Shown: positions 18,672 to 26,763, counted from the stretch's first letter. The stretch is 57,221 nt of DNA from Flavobacterium quisquiliarum (GCF_019308285.1 NZ_WWEM01000033.1:333694-390914), one strand, 5' to 3'. Numbers and translations are program-made. Notes: generated by a model from the sequence alone, not told the origin.

Positions 18672-18712
18672 AAAACCTCAGTTCTTTATTGAAAAGACTG
18701 AGGTTTTGTTTT
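18672..18712. terminator. Terminator downstream of serB
   Basis: AAAACCTCAGTTCTT and AAGACTGAGGTTTT pair with one bulge and have A/T runs on both sides, so it can act from both strands. It is about 100 nt beyond the serB stop. Confidence 0.75.
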
Positions 18713-18808
18713 TTTTTAAGCTAAGTATGTGTCATTTCGACGTAAGGAGAAATGACAAAAATGCGTTGTCAAGCTGGCATTTGGGTTTCACTTAGGGTGA
18801 CAATTGTA

Positions 18809-20038
18809 TTACATCATATCAATATATCTATCGTGGTATCCTAAAAGGTATAAAACACCATCCAATCCTAAACTTGAGATTGAGGTTGAGGCGCTTTCTT
18901 TTACTTTTGGTTTGGCGTGGAAAGCAATTCCGAGACCAGCTAAATTCAGCATTGGTAAATCGTTTGCTCCATCACCAACTGCAATGGTTTGATTGATATG
19001 AATACCTTCTTTTTCGGCTATTGCTTTTAAATATTCTGCTTTTTTCTGGCCGTCGACGATATCACCGATATATTTACCCGTTAGTTTTCCGTCTTTTATT
19101 TCTAATTGATTCGCATGAACGTAATCTATTCCTAGTTCTTTTTGAAGGTATTCTCCGAAATAAGTAAATCCTCCTGAAAGAATAGCTGTTTTGTAACCGT
19201 AATATTTTAGAGCTTTCATCAAACGATGTGCTCCTTGTGTGATTGGCAGATTAATAGCAACGTTTTGTAAAACTTCTTCGCTCAAACCTTCTAAAAGAGC
19301 CATACGTTTCTTAAAACTTTCGTTGAAATCAATTTCTCCATTCATAGCCGATTCTGTGATGGCGCGAACCTGATCTCCTACTCCATTTAGTTCTGCCAAT
19401 TCATCGATTACCTCGGTTTGGATTAATGTCGAATCCATATCGAAGCAAACTAAACGGCGGTTTCTTCTGTAAATATTATCTTCCTGGAATGAAATATCGA
19501 CATTAAGTGTTCTGGAAATTTCCATAAAACTTGCCGTCATGATAATTTTGTTCACAATTTCTCCCGTTACAGATAATTGAATACATGAACGAGGATATTG
19601 CTCTTTTTCGACAATAGAAGTTCTTCCTGTTAATCGGATAATCGAATCGATATTCAGGTTTTGATCTGACATAATTTTGGTAACAGCAGCCAATTGTGAA
19701 GCAGCGAGTTTTTCGCCCAAAATATTGATAATATAACGTTGTTTCGATTGTGATTTTACCCACTTTTCGTAATCGTCTATAGAAATTGGAATAAATTTTA
19801 CTTTGATTTCCAGTTCGTAGGCTTTGAACAAAAGATCTTTTAAAACTGGTGCAGACGAAGATCCTGCCGCAATTTCGAATAAAATCCCTAAAGAAAGTGT
19901 ATCGTGAATATCGGCTTGGCCAATATCCAAAATATTTGCATCATACGCCGCCAATACAGCTGTTAAACCTGCTGTAACTCCAATTTTATCATGTCCAGAA
20001 ACTTTTAATAAAATTATCTCTTTATCTTCTGTCGCCAT
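18809..20038 (-). CDS. serB: Phosphoserine phosphatase SerB with N-terminal ACT domains
   Basis: A 409-residue enzyme for the last step of serine synthesis, hydrolysing O-phosphoserine. Residues about 1-185 form two ACT-like domains (KVSGHDKIGVTAGLTAVLA...; INILGEKLAASQLAAVTKIM...) that probably bind an amino acid for feedback control. Residues about 195-409 form the HAD phosphatase, with nucleophile motif CFDMDSTLIQTEV (near residue 200), motif II LSGGFTYFGEYL and motif III/IV AVGDGANDLPML. The long ACT-HAD arrangement is like the mycobacterial enzyme. The gene is monocistronic; other serine-pathway genes are not in this window. Confidence 0.95.
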   Translation of the reverse strand: MATEDKEIILLKVSGHDKIGVTAGLTAVLAAYDANILDIGQADIHDTLSLGILFEIAAGSSSAPVLKDLLFKAYELEIKVKFIPISIDDYEKWVKSQSKQRYIINILGEKLAASQLAAVTKIMSDQNLNIDSIIRLTGRTSIVEKEQYPRSCIQLSVTGEIVNKIIMTASFMEISRTLNVDISFQEDNIYRRNRRLVCFDMDSTLIQTEVIDELAELNGVGDQVRAITESAMNGEIDFNESFKKRMALLEGLSEEVLQNVAINLPITQGAHRLMKALKYYGYKTAILSGGFTYFGEYLQKELGIDYVHANQLEIKDGKLTGKYIGDIVDGQKKAEYLKAIAEKEGIHINQTIAVGDGANDLPMLNLAGLGIAFHAKPKVKESASTSISSLGLDGVLYLLGYHDRYIDMM

Positions 20039-20120
20039 TTTATCTTTATTGATTTTGAAGCGACAAAAATCGGCAATCTATAGTTGATAAAAAAGAATAA
20101 TGATTGTTTTTTTGAAACGA

Positions 20121-20144
20121 AAAAGCACATTTTCATGTGCTTTT
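20121..20144 (-). terminator. Terminator after the VOC/SRPBCC cluster
   Basis: AAAAGCACAT and ATGTGCTTTT pair perfectly around a 4-nt loop. On the minus strand a T-rich stretch follows. It closes the 22544-20196 gene cluster. Confidence 0.82.
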
Positions 20145-20195
20145 TCAAGTAATTTAACAATTATGCTCTACTATTAAAATAACGTAACTTTAAAA

Positions 20196-20630
20196 TTATT
20201 TCATTGGTTCATTTTTATCAAAACTTACCATCCAGTTTACTCCAAATTTGTCTTTAAACATTCCAAAATAAGATCCCCAGAAAGTGTCGTCCATTGCCAT
20301 TTCTACTTTTCCTCCAGCTGAAAGTCCGTTAAAGATTTTATCTGCCTCTTCTCTACTTTCTGTGTTAATGGAAATAGAAAAATTATCCCCAAAACCTACA
20401 TCACCATATCTTGGATGACTGTCGCTTCCCATTAAAATTGTATTTCCAATTGGAAGTGAAACATGCATAATTCTATTCAGAGCTTCCTCTGAAAGTACTT
20501 CGCCTTCTTCTGCTGGAGCATCTTTATATTTTCCTATATATGGAAAATCTCCCCCAAATACCGACTTGTAAAAAAGGAACGCTGCCTCGCAAGTCCCATT
20601 AAACATTAAATATGGATTTATTGCTGCCAT
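20196..20630 (-). CDS. PhnB-like VOC protein
   Basis: A 144-residue protein of the vicinal-oxygen-chelate superfamily, PhnB/DUF1338-unrelated type (often annotated as a 3-demethylubiquinone methyltransferase-like fold). Typical features are the start 'MAAINPYLMFNGTCEAAFLFYKSVFGG', 'MHVSLPIGNTILMGSD', and the end 'WGSYFGMFKDKFGVNWMVSFDK'. No enzyme activity is proven for this subgroup. It is the last gene of a minus-strand cluster of alternating VOC and SRPBCC genes, 93 nt after its neighbour. Confidence 0.85.
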   Translation of the reverse strand: MAAINPYLMFNGTCEAAFLFYKSVFGGDFPYIGKYKDAPAEEGEVLSEEALNRIMHVSLPIGNTILMGSDSHPRYGDVGFGDNFSISINTESREEADKIFNGLSAGGKVEMAMDDTFWGSYFGMFKDKFGVNWMVSFDKNEPMK

Positions 20631-20723
20631 GATGTTTTATATTTTTAATGTTAATTGTTTGTTGTTTACAAAAAATAATTCTTAATTCTATTCTCTTTGT
20701 TCTATCTTCTTTATTCCATTTTC

Positions 20724-21161
20724 TCACCCTTCAGATAACTTCTTAATAATTTCTAAGGCTTTAGGAAAAGCATCTTTAAAATAGTCAATATGCTGTTCAA
20801 TTACATCAACTTCGACATGAAGATCAACAATATCTCCTTTTTGATCTAACCTATAAGTTTCCATTGAACCATACCACTCATTAGTTTTATTATCGATAGG
20901 CAATTCCTTAAAATCTTTGATTTCTCCTAAATGTTTAAAAGCCATATATTCATTCGGAATTTTCTTTTCAATAATACTATTCATTCCGCCACCGCCTGGA
21001 CCTAGAAAATAAATTTTATCCCCTTCGTTCCAATTCGATTCGGCGTAACTTCCTTCGGCAAAAACGTTTGTCCATTTTCTGTACGTTTCGTCATCCCATA
21101 AGACCTTCCAAATTTTTTCTTTAGAAGCCTTTATATCGATATTAAATATTAATTTTTCCAT
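20724..21161 (-). CDS. SRPBCC/AHSA1-family protein
   Basis: A 145-residue START/AHSA1-like domain protein (MEKLIFNIDIKASKEKIWKVLW...). The family binds hydrophobic ligands or acts with Hsp90-type partners; here the role is unknown. The ATG at 21161 is preferred: it sits 1 nt after the upstream VOC stop, so translation is coupled, and the added residues of a longer reading from 21215 would overlap that gene and do not fit the family. Landmarks are WDDETYRKWTNVFAEGSYAES, GPGGGGMNSIIEKK, EYMAFKHLGEIKD and a C-terminal amphipathic helix. Confidence 0.85.
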   Translation of the reverse strand: MEKLIFNIDIKASKEKIWKVLWDDETYRKWTNVFAEGSYAESNWNEGDKIYFLGPGGGGMNSIIEKKIPNEYMAFKHLGEIKDFKELPIDNKTNEWYGSMETYRLDQKGDIVDLHVEVDVIEQHIDYFKDAFPKALEIIKKLSEG

Positions 21162-21162
21162 C

Positions 21163-21573
21163 TCAATTTGGTAATTTACTAAAGTCCATAAATAAAACAT
21201 TCCAGCGATGACCATCTAAATCGGCAAAACCACAGCCGTACATCCAACCTTGACTTTCTGCTGGAGGAGCAAAAACAGTTCCGCCGGCTTCTGCTGCTTT
21301 TTTAGCAAGTTCATCTACTTCTTCCCTGCTTTCTGCATCAATCGAAATCAAAACTTCTGAACCAGATTTCGTGTCAACAACTCCATTTTGAGAAAAACTA
21401 GAAAACAACATTTCTTCAAAAAGCATTACTACAAAATTATTTTCGCCCACAACCATACAAGTCGAACTTGGCGTATCGTGTTGTTCATTAAACGAAAATC
21501 CAATTTTCCAGAAAAAATCTTTCGCTTTTGCTACATCCTTCACAGGCAGGTTTAACCATATTTGTTTTGTCAT
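21163..21573 (-). CDS. VOC (glyoxalase-fold) protein, paralogue A
   Basis: A 136-residue VOC/glyoxalase-resistance-type protein. Features are 'IWLNLPVKDVAKAKDFFWKIGFSF', 'VVMLFEEMLFSSF', 'SEVLISIDAESREEVDEL' and 'GWMYGCGFADLDGHRWNVLFMD'. It is clearly related to the 22134-22544 protein over its full length (shared LNLxVKDxxKAxxF, EVLISIxxxSREKVDE, GWMY...DxDGHxWxVxxMD), so the two are duplicates separated by an SRPBCC gene. The substrate is unknown. Confidence 0.87.
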   Translation of the reverse strand: MTKQIWLNLPVKDVAKAKDFFWKIGFSFNEQHDTPSSTCMVVGENNFVVMLFEEMLFSSFSQNGVVDTKSGSEVLISIDAESREEVDELAKKAAEAGGTVFAPPAESQGWMYGCGFADLDGHRWNVLFMDFSKLPN

Positions 21574-21692
21574 CTTTTTTGTTTTTTTGAGTTAGTTAGA
21601 TAGTTATTCGTTTTTTAAACCATATAAGAGAAATAAGTTATTTTAAGTTACTCTGCACCTTTGAGACTTTGTCACTTTGAACCTGTAAAAAA

Positions 21693-22097
21693 TCAATTGC
21701 TTTCTGCGTAATTTTTAAAATTATCCAAAATAGCCTGCCAGCCAGCACGTTGCATTTCTTCCGGATTTTGTGATTCTGGATCAAAACTTTCAACAATTTC
21801 AACCCCGTCTGCTGTTTCGGTAAAAATAATTTCGACCTTTCTTCCATCTCCCATCACATACGAAAGTGCTTCATTTGGTTTAACCAAAGTAAATTCTCCT
21901 CCAAAATCGAAACTCATGCTTCCATCCTTTGCAGCCATAGTCGATTTGAATTTTCCTCCTTCTCTCAAATCCGCTTCTGCATAAGGTGTGTGCCAATCCG
22001 GAGAAGCAAAGCTCCATTTTGTAATATGTTCTGGTGTGTTCCAAAAATTCCACACTTTATCAAGAGATGCATTAACGGTATTTTTTATTGTTATCAT
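21693..22097 (-). CDS. SRPBCC/AHSA1-family protein
   Basis: A 134-residue AHSA1-type (activator of Hsp90 ATPase homologue) protein. Features are 'MITIKNTVNASLDKVWNFWNTPEHITKWSFASPDWHTP', 'GGKFKSTMAAKDGSMSFDFGGEFTLV', 'EIIFTE..DGVEIVESFDPE' and 'QRAGWQAILDNFKNYAES'. This is the standard length of the family. It lies between two paralogous VOC genes in one probable transcript; members of this fold bind small hydrophobic molecules. Confidence 0.87.
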   Translation of the reverse strand: MITIKNTVNASLDKVWNFWNTPEHITKWSFASPDWHTPYAEADLREGGKFKSTMAAKDGSMSFDFGGEFTLVKPNEALSYVMGDGRKVEIIFTETADGVEIVESFDPESQNPEEMQRAGWQAILDNFKNYAESN

Positions 22098-22133
22098 ATT
22101 ATATGTTTTATATAGTTCACTCTTATTTATTTT

Positions 22134-22544
22134 CTACATCTCATTTGGAATCTGACTTTCATCCATATAAAAAACTTCCCAATGGTGTCCATCTACATCC
22201 AGAAAAGTTCTCTGATACATCCATCCATAATCCTTTGCTTCAATATAGTCTGTTCCTCCCGCTTTAATAGCTTTTTGTATTGTTTCATCTACTTTTTCAC
22301 GCGAGTCCAGCGAAATCGAAATCAAAACTTCGCTTGCTTTCGAAGCGTCACAAATCTGCTTCTTGGTAAAAGTTTTATAAAACTCTTCTACCAAAAGCAT
22401 CACAAATATATTTTCGTCAATAACAATGCAAGCGCCCTTTTCGTTAGTGAATTTTGGATTGGTCGAAAAGCCAAGTTCATTATAAAAAGCCACTGCTTTG
22501 TTTAAATCTTTTACGGCAAGATTTAAGAAGATTTTTGTTTTCAT
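22134..22544 (-). CDS. VOC (glyoxalase-fold) protein, paralogue B
   Basis: A 136-residue VOC protein and first gene of the minus-strand cluster. Features are 'IFLNLAVKDLNKAVAFYNELGFSTNPKF', 'FVMLLVEEFYKTF', 'SEVLISISLDSREKVDETI' and 'GWMYQRTFLDVDGHHWEVFYMDESQIP'. It is a paralogue of the 21163-21573 protein. A partial promoter (TAAATTTG at 22579-22572 on the minus strand) lies just upstream, and the AraC-type gene is divergent, so this regulator is a candidate for controlling the cluster. Confidence 0.87.
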   Translation of the reverse strand: MKTKIFLNLAVKDLNKAVAFYNELGFSTNPKFTNEKGACIVIDENIFVMLLVEEFYKTFTKKQICDASKASEVLISISLDSREKVDETIQKAIKAGGTDYIEAKDYGWMYQRTFLDVDGHHWEVFYMDESQIPNEM

Positions 22545-22571
22545 CTTTATAAAATTACGAATTAATTAAAA

Positions 22572-22579
22572 CAAATTTA
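22572..22579 (-). promoter_or_regulatory. Candidate -7 box of the VOC/SRPBCC cluster
   Basis: TAAATTTG on the minus strand fits TAnnTTTG, 28 nt before the VOC start at 22544. The nearest TTG is 25 nt upstream, slightly wider than usual. A plus-strand TATTTTTG at 22645-22652 could serve the divergent AraC-type gene. Confidence 0.4.
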
Positions 22580-22685
22580 ATTTTTTAAGATTAGTTTAAA
22601 ATGTCAATAGAAGTCATTTTTAGGGGCATTTAAGACAAAATGCGTATTTTTGTTTGAAACTGAATTTCTTAAAACCACAAACCTC

Positions 22686-23651
22686 ATGAGCAAGAAATTA
22701 GGATTAATCGTCCCTCACGACTATAAATTATTAAGTATTGCTGCCATTCTGGAAGTATTTGAAACAGCAAATAAATTGAGTCCACCTTCCGAAAAACCAT
22801 TCGAAATCATGATTTTTCAATCCAAAGAACAACCAGATCAGGGAAATTTATTTGGATATGAAAGTCATTCTATTGAAACCTCAGAGATTAACCTAGACCT
22901 CATTTTGATTCCAGCCTTCACGACTGACAATATGAGCGAGATGATAAAAAAGAACCGAAACTTCATTCCATGGCTGCAAAAACAGCATCGAGCTGGAACG
23001 GAATTAGCAAGTTTTTGTACAGGAGCATTTTTATTTGCTGCTTCTGGTTTATTAAACGAAAAACTGGCAACTACGCATGTCGATGCCTGCAGTGCTTTTA
23101 CAAAAGCTTTTCCAATGGTAAAACTCAAACCAGACGAAACCTTAACTGCCGACGGTAGTCTATACACAAGCGGTGGTTCAACCTCAACTTTTCATTTATT
23201 GATTCTTTTGATTCAGAAATTCTGTGGCAACGAAATGGCCGTCAAAATTGCCAAGATATTTTCTATTGATTTAAATCGATACAAACAAAGTTATTTCAGT
23301 ACTTTCAGACCTAATCATTTACACAATGACACTTTGGTTGCCATGTTACAGCAAAAAATAGAAAGTCAGTATCACACTATCGAAAAACTGGAAGAAATTA
23401 CCAAAGATATTCCAACAAGTGCCCGAAACATGACACGTCGCTTTAAACAGGTTACGGGAATTCCGCCAATTGAATATCTGCAGAATATAAGAGTAGAAAG
23501 CTCGAAGAAATATCTAGAACAAACCCAGCTTTCTATTTCAGAAATTATTGAAAAAACAGGTTATAATGATCCAAAAGCTTTTAGGAAAGTATTTTTTAAA
23601 ATGGTCGGTATGAAACCTATTGAATATCGAGAGAAATTTAGAGTGCAGTAA
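22686..23651 (+). CDS. GlxA-type AraC-family transcriptional regulator
   Basis: A 321-residue regulator. Residues about 1-180 are a DJ-1/PfpI-like (class I glutamine amidotransferase-fold) domain with an elbow-like Cys in LASFCTGAFLFAASGLL, probably a ligand sensor. Residues about 215-320 are an AraC DNA-binding domain with two helix-turn-helix motifs (ITKDIPTSARNMTRRFKQVTG and ISEIIEKTGYNDPKAFRKVF). The ATG at 22686 is chosen over 22650 because MSKKLGLIVPHDYK begins the conserved fold and a TAnnTTTG-like box lies at 22645-22652. It is divergent from the VOC/SRPBCC cluster and may control it; that is inference. Confidence 0.88.
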   Translation: MSKKLGLIVPHDYKLLSIAAILEVFETANKLSPPSEKPFEIMIFQSKEQPDQGNLFGYESHSIETSEINLDLILIPAFTTDNMSEMIKKNRNFIPWLQKQHRAGTELASFCTGAFLFAASGLLNEKLATTHVDACSAFTKAFPMVKLKPDETLTADGSLYTSGGSTSTFHLLILLIQKFCGNEMAVKIAKIFSIDLNRYKQSYFSTFRPNHLHNDTLVAMLQQKIESQYHTIEKLEEITKDIPTSARNMTRRFKQVTGIPPIEYLQNIRVESSKKYLEQTQLSISEIIEKTGYNDPKAFRKVFFKMVGMKPIEYREKFRVQ

Positions 23652-23694
23652 TTTTCAGGAGCAGATCGATTCGTTTTCAAAAGAACCGTTATTC

Positions 23695-23775
23695 CTGCTC
23701 TCCACTATATCTTTTGTTGTCTCGTTAGAAAAAAACGAGACAACAAAAGGATGCCGTTTCGATCAGGGCTATTGA
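23695..23775 (-). repeat. Dispersed hairpin element, copy 2 (inverted)
   Basis: A perfect 16-bp stem (CTTTTGTTGTCTCGTT 23711-23726 with 23734-23749, 7-nt loop) is flanked by CTGCTCTCCACTATAT and GGATGCCGTTTCGATCAGGG. On the minus strand it aligns in order with the copy at 18569-18639 (AGC..TGGA/CGG, ATCC, hairpin, AAAGAT, TAxAGTGGA/TAACGAA, AGC). It lies between the convergent AraC-type and L,D-transpeptidase genes and may also stop transcription there. Confidence 0.75.
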
Positions 23776-23805
23776 GAAGCTTTAATTTTTCAGAAGAACC
23801 AAAGA

Positions 23806-24459
23806 TCAGGACTTAATAACCCACATTAAAACTTTTTTATTTGTTTTCAAAAGTTCGTCAATTTCTTTCATGCTTTCATTGGAAACTGCTGGACAGCCCC
23901 AGCCTTCTGGTGTTCCTTCGGGGTAAACTTCACTATCCGAAACAGCTTCCCAAGAATGTAGAACAATGGCGCGGCTTCGGGCATTTGAATTGGTTTTGTC
24001 TTTTCCCTGTAAAATATAATTGACTTTAATTCCCCACTGACTTACACCTCGATCCAAAATCACATATTTCCCAATCGAAGAACAATGCGAATCAAATTCG
24101 TTGCTTATTTGCGGTTTCTCTTTAGAAGAAGTCCTTCCCCATTGATTATCGCCACAGCCATGACTTACTAAATAGGATTTTGAAACTTCTTTCTTTTTAA
24201 AATCGTAAACAAAAAAGCGTTTTAATCCAGAATGCAGTCCTAAATCAATCAATATAAATTTGTTTTGATTGAGATTGTTTGTTTTGCAGTATTGTTGTGC
24301 TTCTTGATAGTAATTACTGTAGTTGAATTCGATTTGGGGTTTCTTTTCTGAAACTGTTTCTTTTTTATGTTCATTTTTAGAAACTACTATTTCTTTTTTA
24401 TCTTTTTGATTACAAGATAAAATCAAAGCTAAACCAATGGCAAAAATCATATTTTTCAT
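23806..24459 (-). CDS. L,D-transpeptidase-like (YkuD_2) lipoprotein
   Basis: A 217-residue exported protein with a lipobox ILSC (Cys16), so it is likely membrane-anchored. The C-terminal domain matches the murein L,D-transpeptidase catalytic-domain-like family. Visible are 'FILIDLGLHSGLKRFFVYDF', a 'SHGCGDNQWGRTSSKEKPQIS' segment, 'RAIVLHSWEAVS' with the active-site His, and 'EGWGCPAVS' with the catalytic Cys (residue 189). It should act on peptidoglycan in the periplasm. Residues 18-45 are a charged linker. It is monocistronic and convergent with the AraC-type gene. Confidence 0.85.
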   Translation of the reverse strand: MKNMIFAIGLALILSCNQKDKKEIVVSKNEHKKETVSEKKPQIEFNYSNYYQEAQQYCKTNNLNQNKFILIDLGLHSGLKRFFVYDFKKKEVSKSYLVSHGCGDNQWGRTSSKEKPQISNEFDSHCSSIGKYVILDRGVSQWGIKVNYILQGKDKTNSNARSRAIVLHSWEAVSDSEVYPEGTPEGWGCPAVSNESMKEIDELLKTNKKVLMWVIKS

Positions 24460-24506
24460 GATGCCAATTTACATAAAATCTGAAGCAAAAATCTTACTTA
24501 AAAGTA

Positions 24507-24540
24507 TAAAAAAAACCTGCTCAAATTAATGGGCAGGTTT
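24507..24540 (-). terminator. Terminator after clpX
   Basis: AAACCTGC and GCAGGTTT form an 8-bp stem extended by two weaker pairs. On the minus strand it is followed by TTTTTTTTA. It lies 54 nt beyond the clpX stop. Confidence 0.85.
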
Positions 24541-24593
24541 CTAAAAGTAAACTTTGTCAAAGTTTAGAACTTTGACAAAGCGAAATATAGTTT

Positions 24594-25826
24594 TTAAGAA
24601 GCAATTTCCATACGCTTCAATAAGTTTTTACTTAAAGTATGTTCTGCGTATTCTTTGTCGATTGTCAACGTTGTATCATCTGATGTTGGCAGTTCATACA
24701 TGGCATCTGTTAAGATAGCTTCGCACAAAGAACGCAATCCACGAGCACCTAATTTATATTCTAAAGCTTTGTCTACAATAAAATCTAAAGCTTCTTCTGT
24801 AATCGTAAACTCAACATCATCCATTAAAAATAATTTCTGATATTGTTTTATCAATGCATTTTTAGGTTGTGTCAAGATCGCACGAAGTGTTTCTTTATCC
24901 AAAGGATCCATGTGTGTTAAAACTGGCAGACGACCAATAATCTCTGGAATCAATCCGAAATCTTTAATATCTTTTGGAATGATATATTGCAGTAAATTGT
25001 CTTTATCAATATTATCTACATTTTTAGAAGTCGAATAACCAACTGCCTGACGGTTTAAACGTTTTGAAATAATACGTTCTACTCCATCAAAAGCTCCTCC
25101 TGCGATAAATAATATATTCTGCGTATTTACCTCAACAAATTTCTGGTCTGGGTGTTTACGTCCTCCTTTTGGCGGTACGTTTACAACAGTTCCTTCCAAT
25201 AATTTCAATAAAGCTTGCTGCACACCTTCTCCAGAAACGTCACGCGTTATCGATGGATTGTCGCTTTTACGGGCAATTTTATCAATTTCGTCAATAAATA
25301 CAATTCCTCTTTCTGCTTTTGCTACATCATAATCGGCAGCTTGAAGTAGACGAGTTAAAATACTTTCAACATCTTCTCCAACATATCCAGCTTCTGTTAA
25401 CACTGTTGCATCAACAATAGCCAAAGGAACGTCTAACATTTTTGCAATTGTTTTTGCAACCAATGTTTTTCCTGTTCCAGTTTGCCCCACCATGATGATG
25501 TTGCTTTTTTCAATTTCCACTTCATCGTCCAATTGCTGTTGCATTAAACGCTTATAGTGATTGTAAACCGCAACCGACATCACTTTTTTAGTCTGGTCCT
25601 GACCAATAACATATTGATCTAAGAAAGCTCTAATTTCTTTTGGTTTCTTTAAAATTAAGTCGCCAATATGTTTCGCGCTTCCGCTAGATTTTAATTCTTC
25701 TAATACAATTCCGTGTGCTTGTTCAATACATTTATCACAAATGTGTGCATTGATACCAGCAATCAATAAATTAGTTTCTGGCTTCTTTCTTCCACAAAAC
25801 GAACATTCTAATACTACTTTTGCCAT
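24594..25826 (-). CDS. clpX: ClpX, ATP-dependent unfoldase of ClpXP
   Basis: The 410-residue AAA+ unfoldase feeds tagged proteins to ClpP. The N-terminal zinc-binding domain has Cys8, Cys11, Cys30 and Cys33 (CSFC...CDKC). The ATPase core has Walker A GQTGTGKTLVAKT (about 114-126), Walker B GIVFIDEIDKIARK, the pore-loop segment 'TEAGYVGEDVE', the ClpP-docking IGF-type loop (IPEIIGRLPVL region), sensor II 'GARGLRSL', and the C-terminal small domain. It is 172 nt downstream of clpP; the gap is full of octamer repeats, so expression may not be simply coupled. Confidence 0.98.
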   Translation of the reverse strand: MAKVVLECSFCGRKKPETNLLIAGINAHICDKCIEQAHGIVLEELKSSGSAKHIGDLILKKPKEIRAFLDQYVIGQDQTKKVMSVAVYNHYKRLMQQQLDDEVEIEKSNIIMVGQTGTGKTLVAKTIAKMLDVPLAIVDATVLTEAGYVGEDVESILTRLLQAADYDVAKAERGIVFIDEIDKIARKSDNPSITRDVSGEGVQQALLKLLEGTVVNVPPKGGRKHPDQKFVEVNTQNILFIAGGAFDGVERIISKRLNRQAVGYSTSKNVDNIDKDNLLQYIIPKDIKDFGLIPEIIGRLPVLTHMDPLDKETLRAILTQPKNALIKQYQKLFLMDDVEFTITEEALDFIVDKALEYKLGARGLRSLCEAILTDAMYELPTSDDTTLTIDKEYAEHTLSKNLLKRMEIAS

Positions 25827-25834
25827 TCTTTATT

Positions 25835-25872
25835 TAAGTTACTAAGCTGCAAAGATACTAAGTTTCTAAGCT
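25835..25872 (+). repeat. Octamer repeat array in the clpP-clpX gap (forward)
   Basis: ACTAAGCT, GCAAAGAT, ACTAAGTT and TCTAAGCT follow at 8-bp spacing. The array faces an inverted counterpart at 25881-25919 (minus strand TTTAAGCT, GCAGAGAA, TTAAGTT, TTTAAGTT), so the two can form a long imperfect hairpin of about 30 bp. Confidence 0.75.
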
Positions 25873-25880
25873 TTTTATTT

Positions 25881-25919
25881 TAATTAAAACTTAAAAACTT
25901 AATTCTCTGCAGCTTAAAC
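25881..25919 (-). repeat. Octamer repeat array in the clpP-clpX gap (inverted arm)
   Basis: On the minus strand the units are TTTAAGCT, GCAGAGAA, a 7-nt unit TTAAGTT and TTTAAGTT. It is the degenerate inverted partner of 25835-25872; both contain a TAAGCTGCARAGA stretch. Confidence 0.65.
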
Positions 25920-25958
25920 CTTTATTTTTTGTTTGATTTTCAAGTTAAACAGAAATAC

Positions 25959-25994
25959 TTAAAATCTTAGCATCTCAGAACCTTAGAATCTTTT
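25959..25994 (-). repeat. Octamer repeat array next to the clpP stop codon
   Basis: On the minus strand the units are TCTAAGGT, TCTGAGAT, GCTAAGAT and TTTAAG at 8-bp spacing. One unit is identical to the TCTGAGAT octamer of the array at 1-62. It begins 5 nt after the clpP stop. Confidence 0.75.
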
Positions 25995-25998
25995 AAAA

Positions 25999-26673
25999 TT
26001 ATCCTCTTCTTAATACTTCGTCGATCATTCCGTATTCTTTAGCTTCATCAGCTTTCATCCAGTAATCACGCTCACTGTCTTTGTGTACTTTATCAAAAGT
26101 CTGTCCTGAATGCTGCGAAATGATGTGGTATAACTCATCTTTCAATTTCAACATTTCACGTAAGTTGATTTCCATATCTGTAGCAACACCTTGTGCTCCT
26201 CCAGATGGCTGGTGAATCATAACTCTTGAATGAGGTAAAGCAGAACGTTTTCCTGCAGCTCCAGCACATAATAAAACTGCTCCCATAGAAGCCGCCATTC
26301 CTGTACAGATTGTCGCTACGTCTGGTTTGATGTACTGCATAGTGTCATAGATTCCTAAACCTGCATAAACACTTCCTCCTGGAGAGTTTAAATAAATTTG
26401 GATATCTTTTGAAGCATCAGCACTTTCCAAAAATAATAATTGTGCCTGAACGATATTTGCGATTTGATCATCGATACCTGTTCCTAAAAAAATAATTCTG
26501 TCCATCATTAATCTTGAGAACACATCTAATTGAGAAATATTCAACTGACGCTCTTCGATAATATATGGAGTCATGTTTGTTGGTGTCATTGCTGCTACGA
26601 TTTTATCGTAATACATTGCGTTTACTCCTTGGTGCTTTGTAGCAAATTTTTTGAATTCTTTACCGTAGTTCAT
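25999..26673 (-). CDS. clpP: ClpP, proteolytic subunit
   Basis: A 224-residue serine peptidase that forms the double-ring ClpP chamber. The catalytic Ser129 is in GMAASMGAVLL, His154 is in VMIHQPSGG, and the Asp lies in the following 'RDYWMKADEA' region. An oxyanion/handle motif 'NSPGGSVYAGLGIYDTMQ' is at about 96-113. The N-terminus is about 25 residues longer than in E. coli, as in other Bacteroidetes. It lies between tig and clpX, the usual order for these proteostasis genes. Confidence 0.97.
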   Translation of the reverse strand: MNYGKEFKKFATKHQGVNAMYYDKIVAAMTPTNMTPYIIEERQLNISQLDVFSRLMMDRIIFLGTGIDDQIANIVQAQLLFLESADASKDIQIYLNSPGGSVYAGLGIYDTMQYIKPDVATICTGMAASMGAVLLCAGAAGKRSALPHSRVMIHQPSGGAQGVATDMEINLREMLKLKDELYHIISQHSGQTFDKVHKDSERDYWMKADEAKEYGMIDEVLRRG

Positions 26674-26717
26674 ATTTTAAGTGTTCTAAGTTTTACGTTT
26701 ATAATATATCTTTACAT

Positions 26718-26749
26718 CAAAGGTTGTACCTCTTTCTAAAGGATGTCAA
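26718..26749 (-). promoter_or_regulatory. Possible promoter of clpP
   Basis: On the minus strand TTG (26749-26747), 21 nt, then AACCTTTG (26725-26718) matches TTG-N17-23-TAnnTTTG except for the first base of the -7 box. It is 45 nt before the clpP ATG. Confidence 0.35.
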
Positions 26750-26763
26750 TTTGTCTTATTTCT

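Larger units (their letters stand above)
18339..18808. other. 470-nt intergenic region rich in inverted repeats
   Basis: No gene is seen between the small membrane protein and serB. From left to right the region holds an inverted repeat CCACTAACT/AGTTAGTGG (18375-18394), a looser pair CTTTAGCAGAA...TTTTGCTAAAG (about 18421-18462), a copy of the dispersed hairpin element (18569-18639), a short hairpin around CCGCCTTTTTCTGGCGGG, a terminator (18672-18712) and an inverted repeat TGTCATTTC/GAAATGACA (18730-18757). It looks like a pile-up of small repeats. Confidence 0.8.

Noticed and set aside
21638..21847. Minus-strand frame overlapping the SRPBCC gene
   Set aside because: It is in another frame of a well-supported gene and has no family features.
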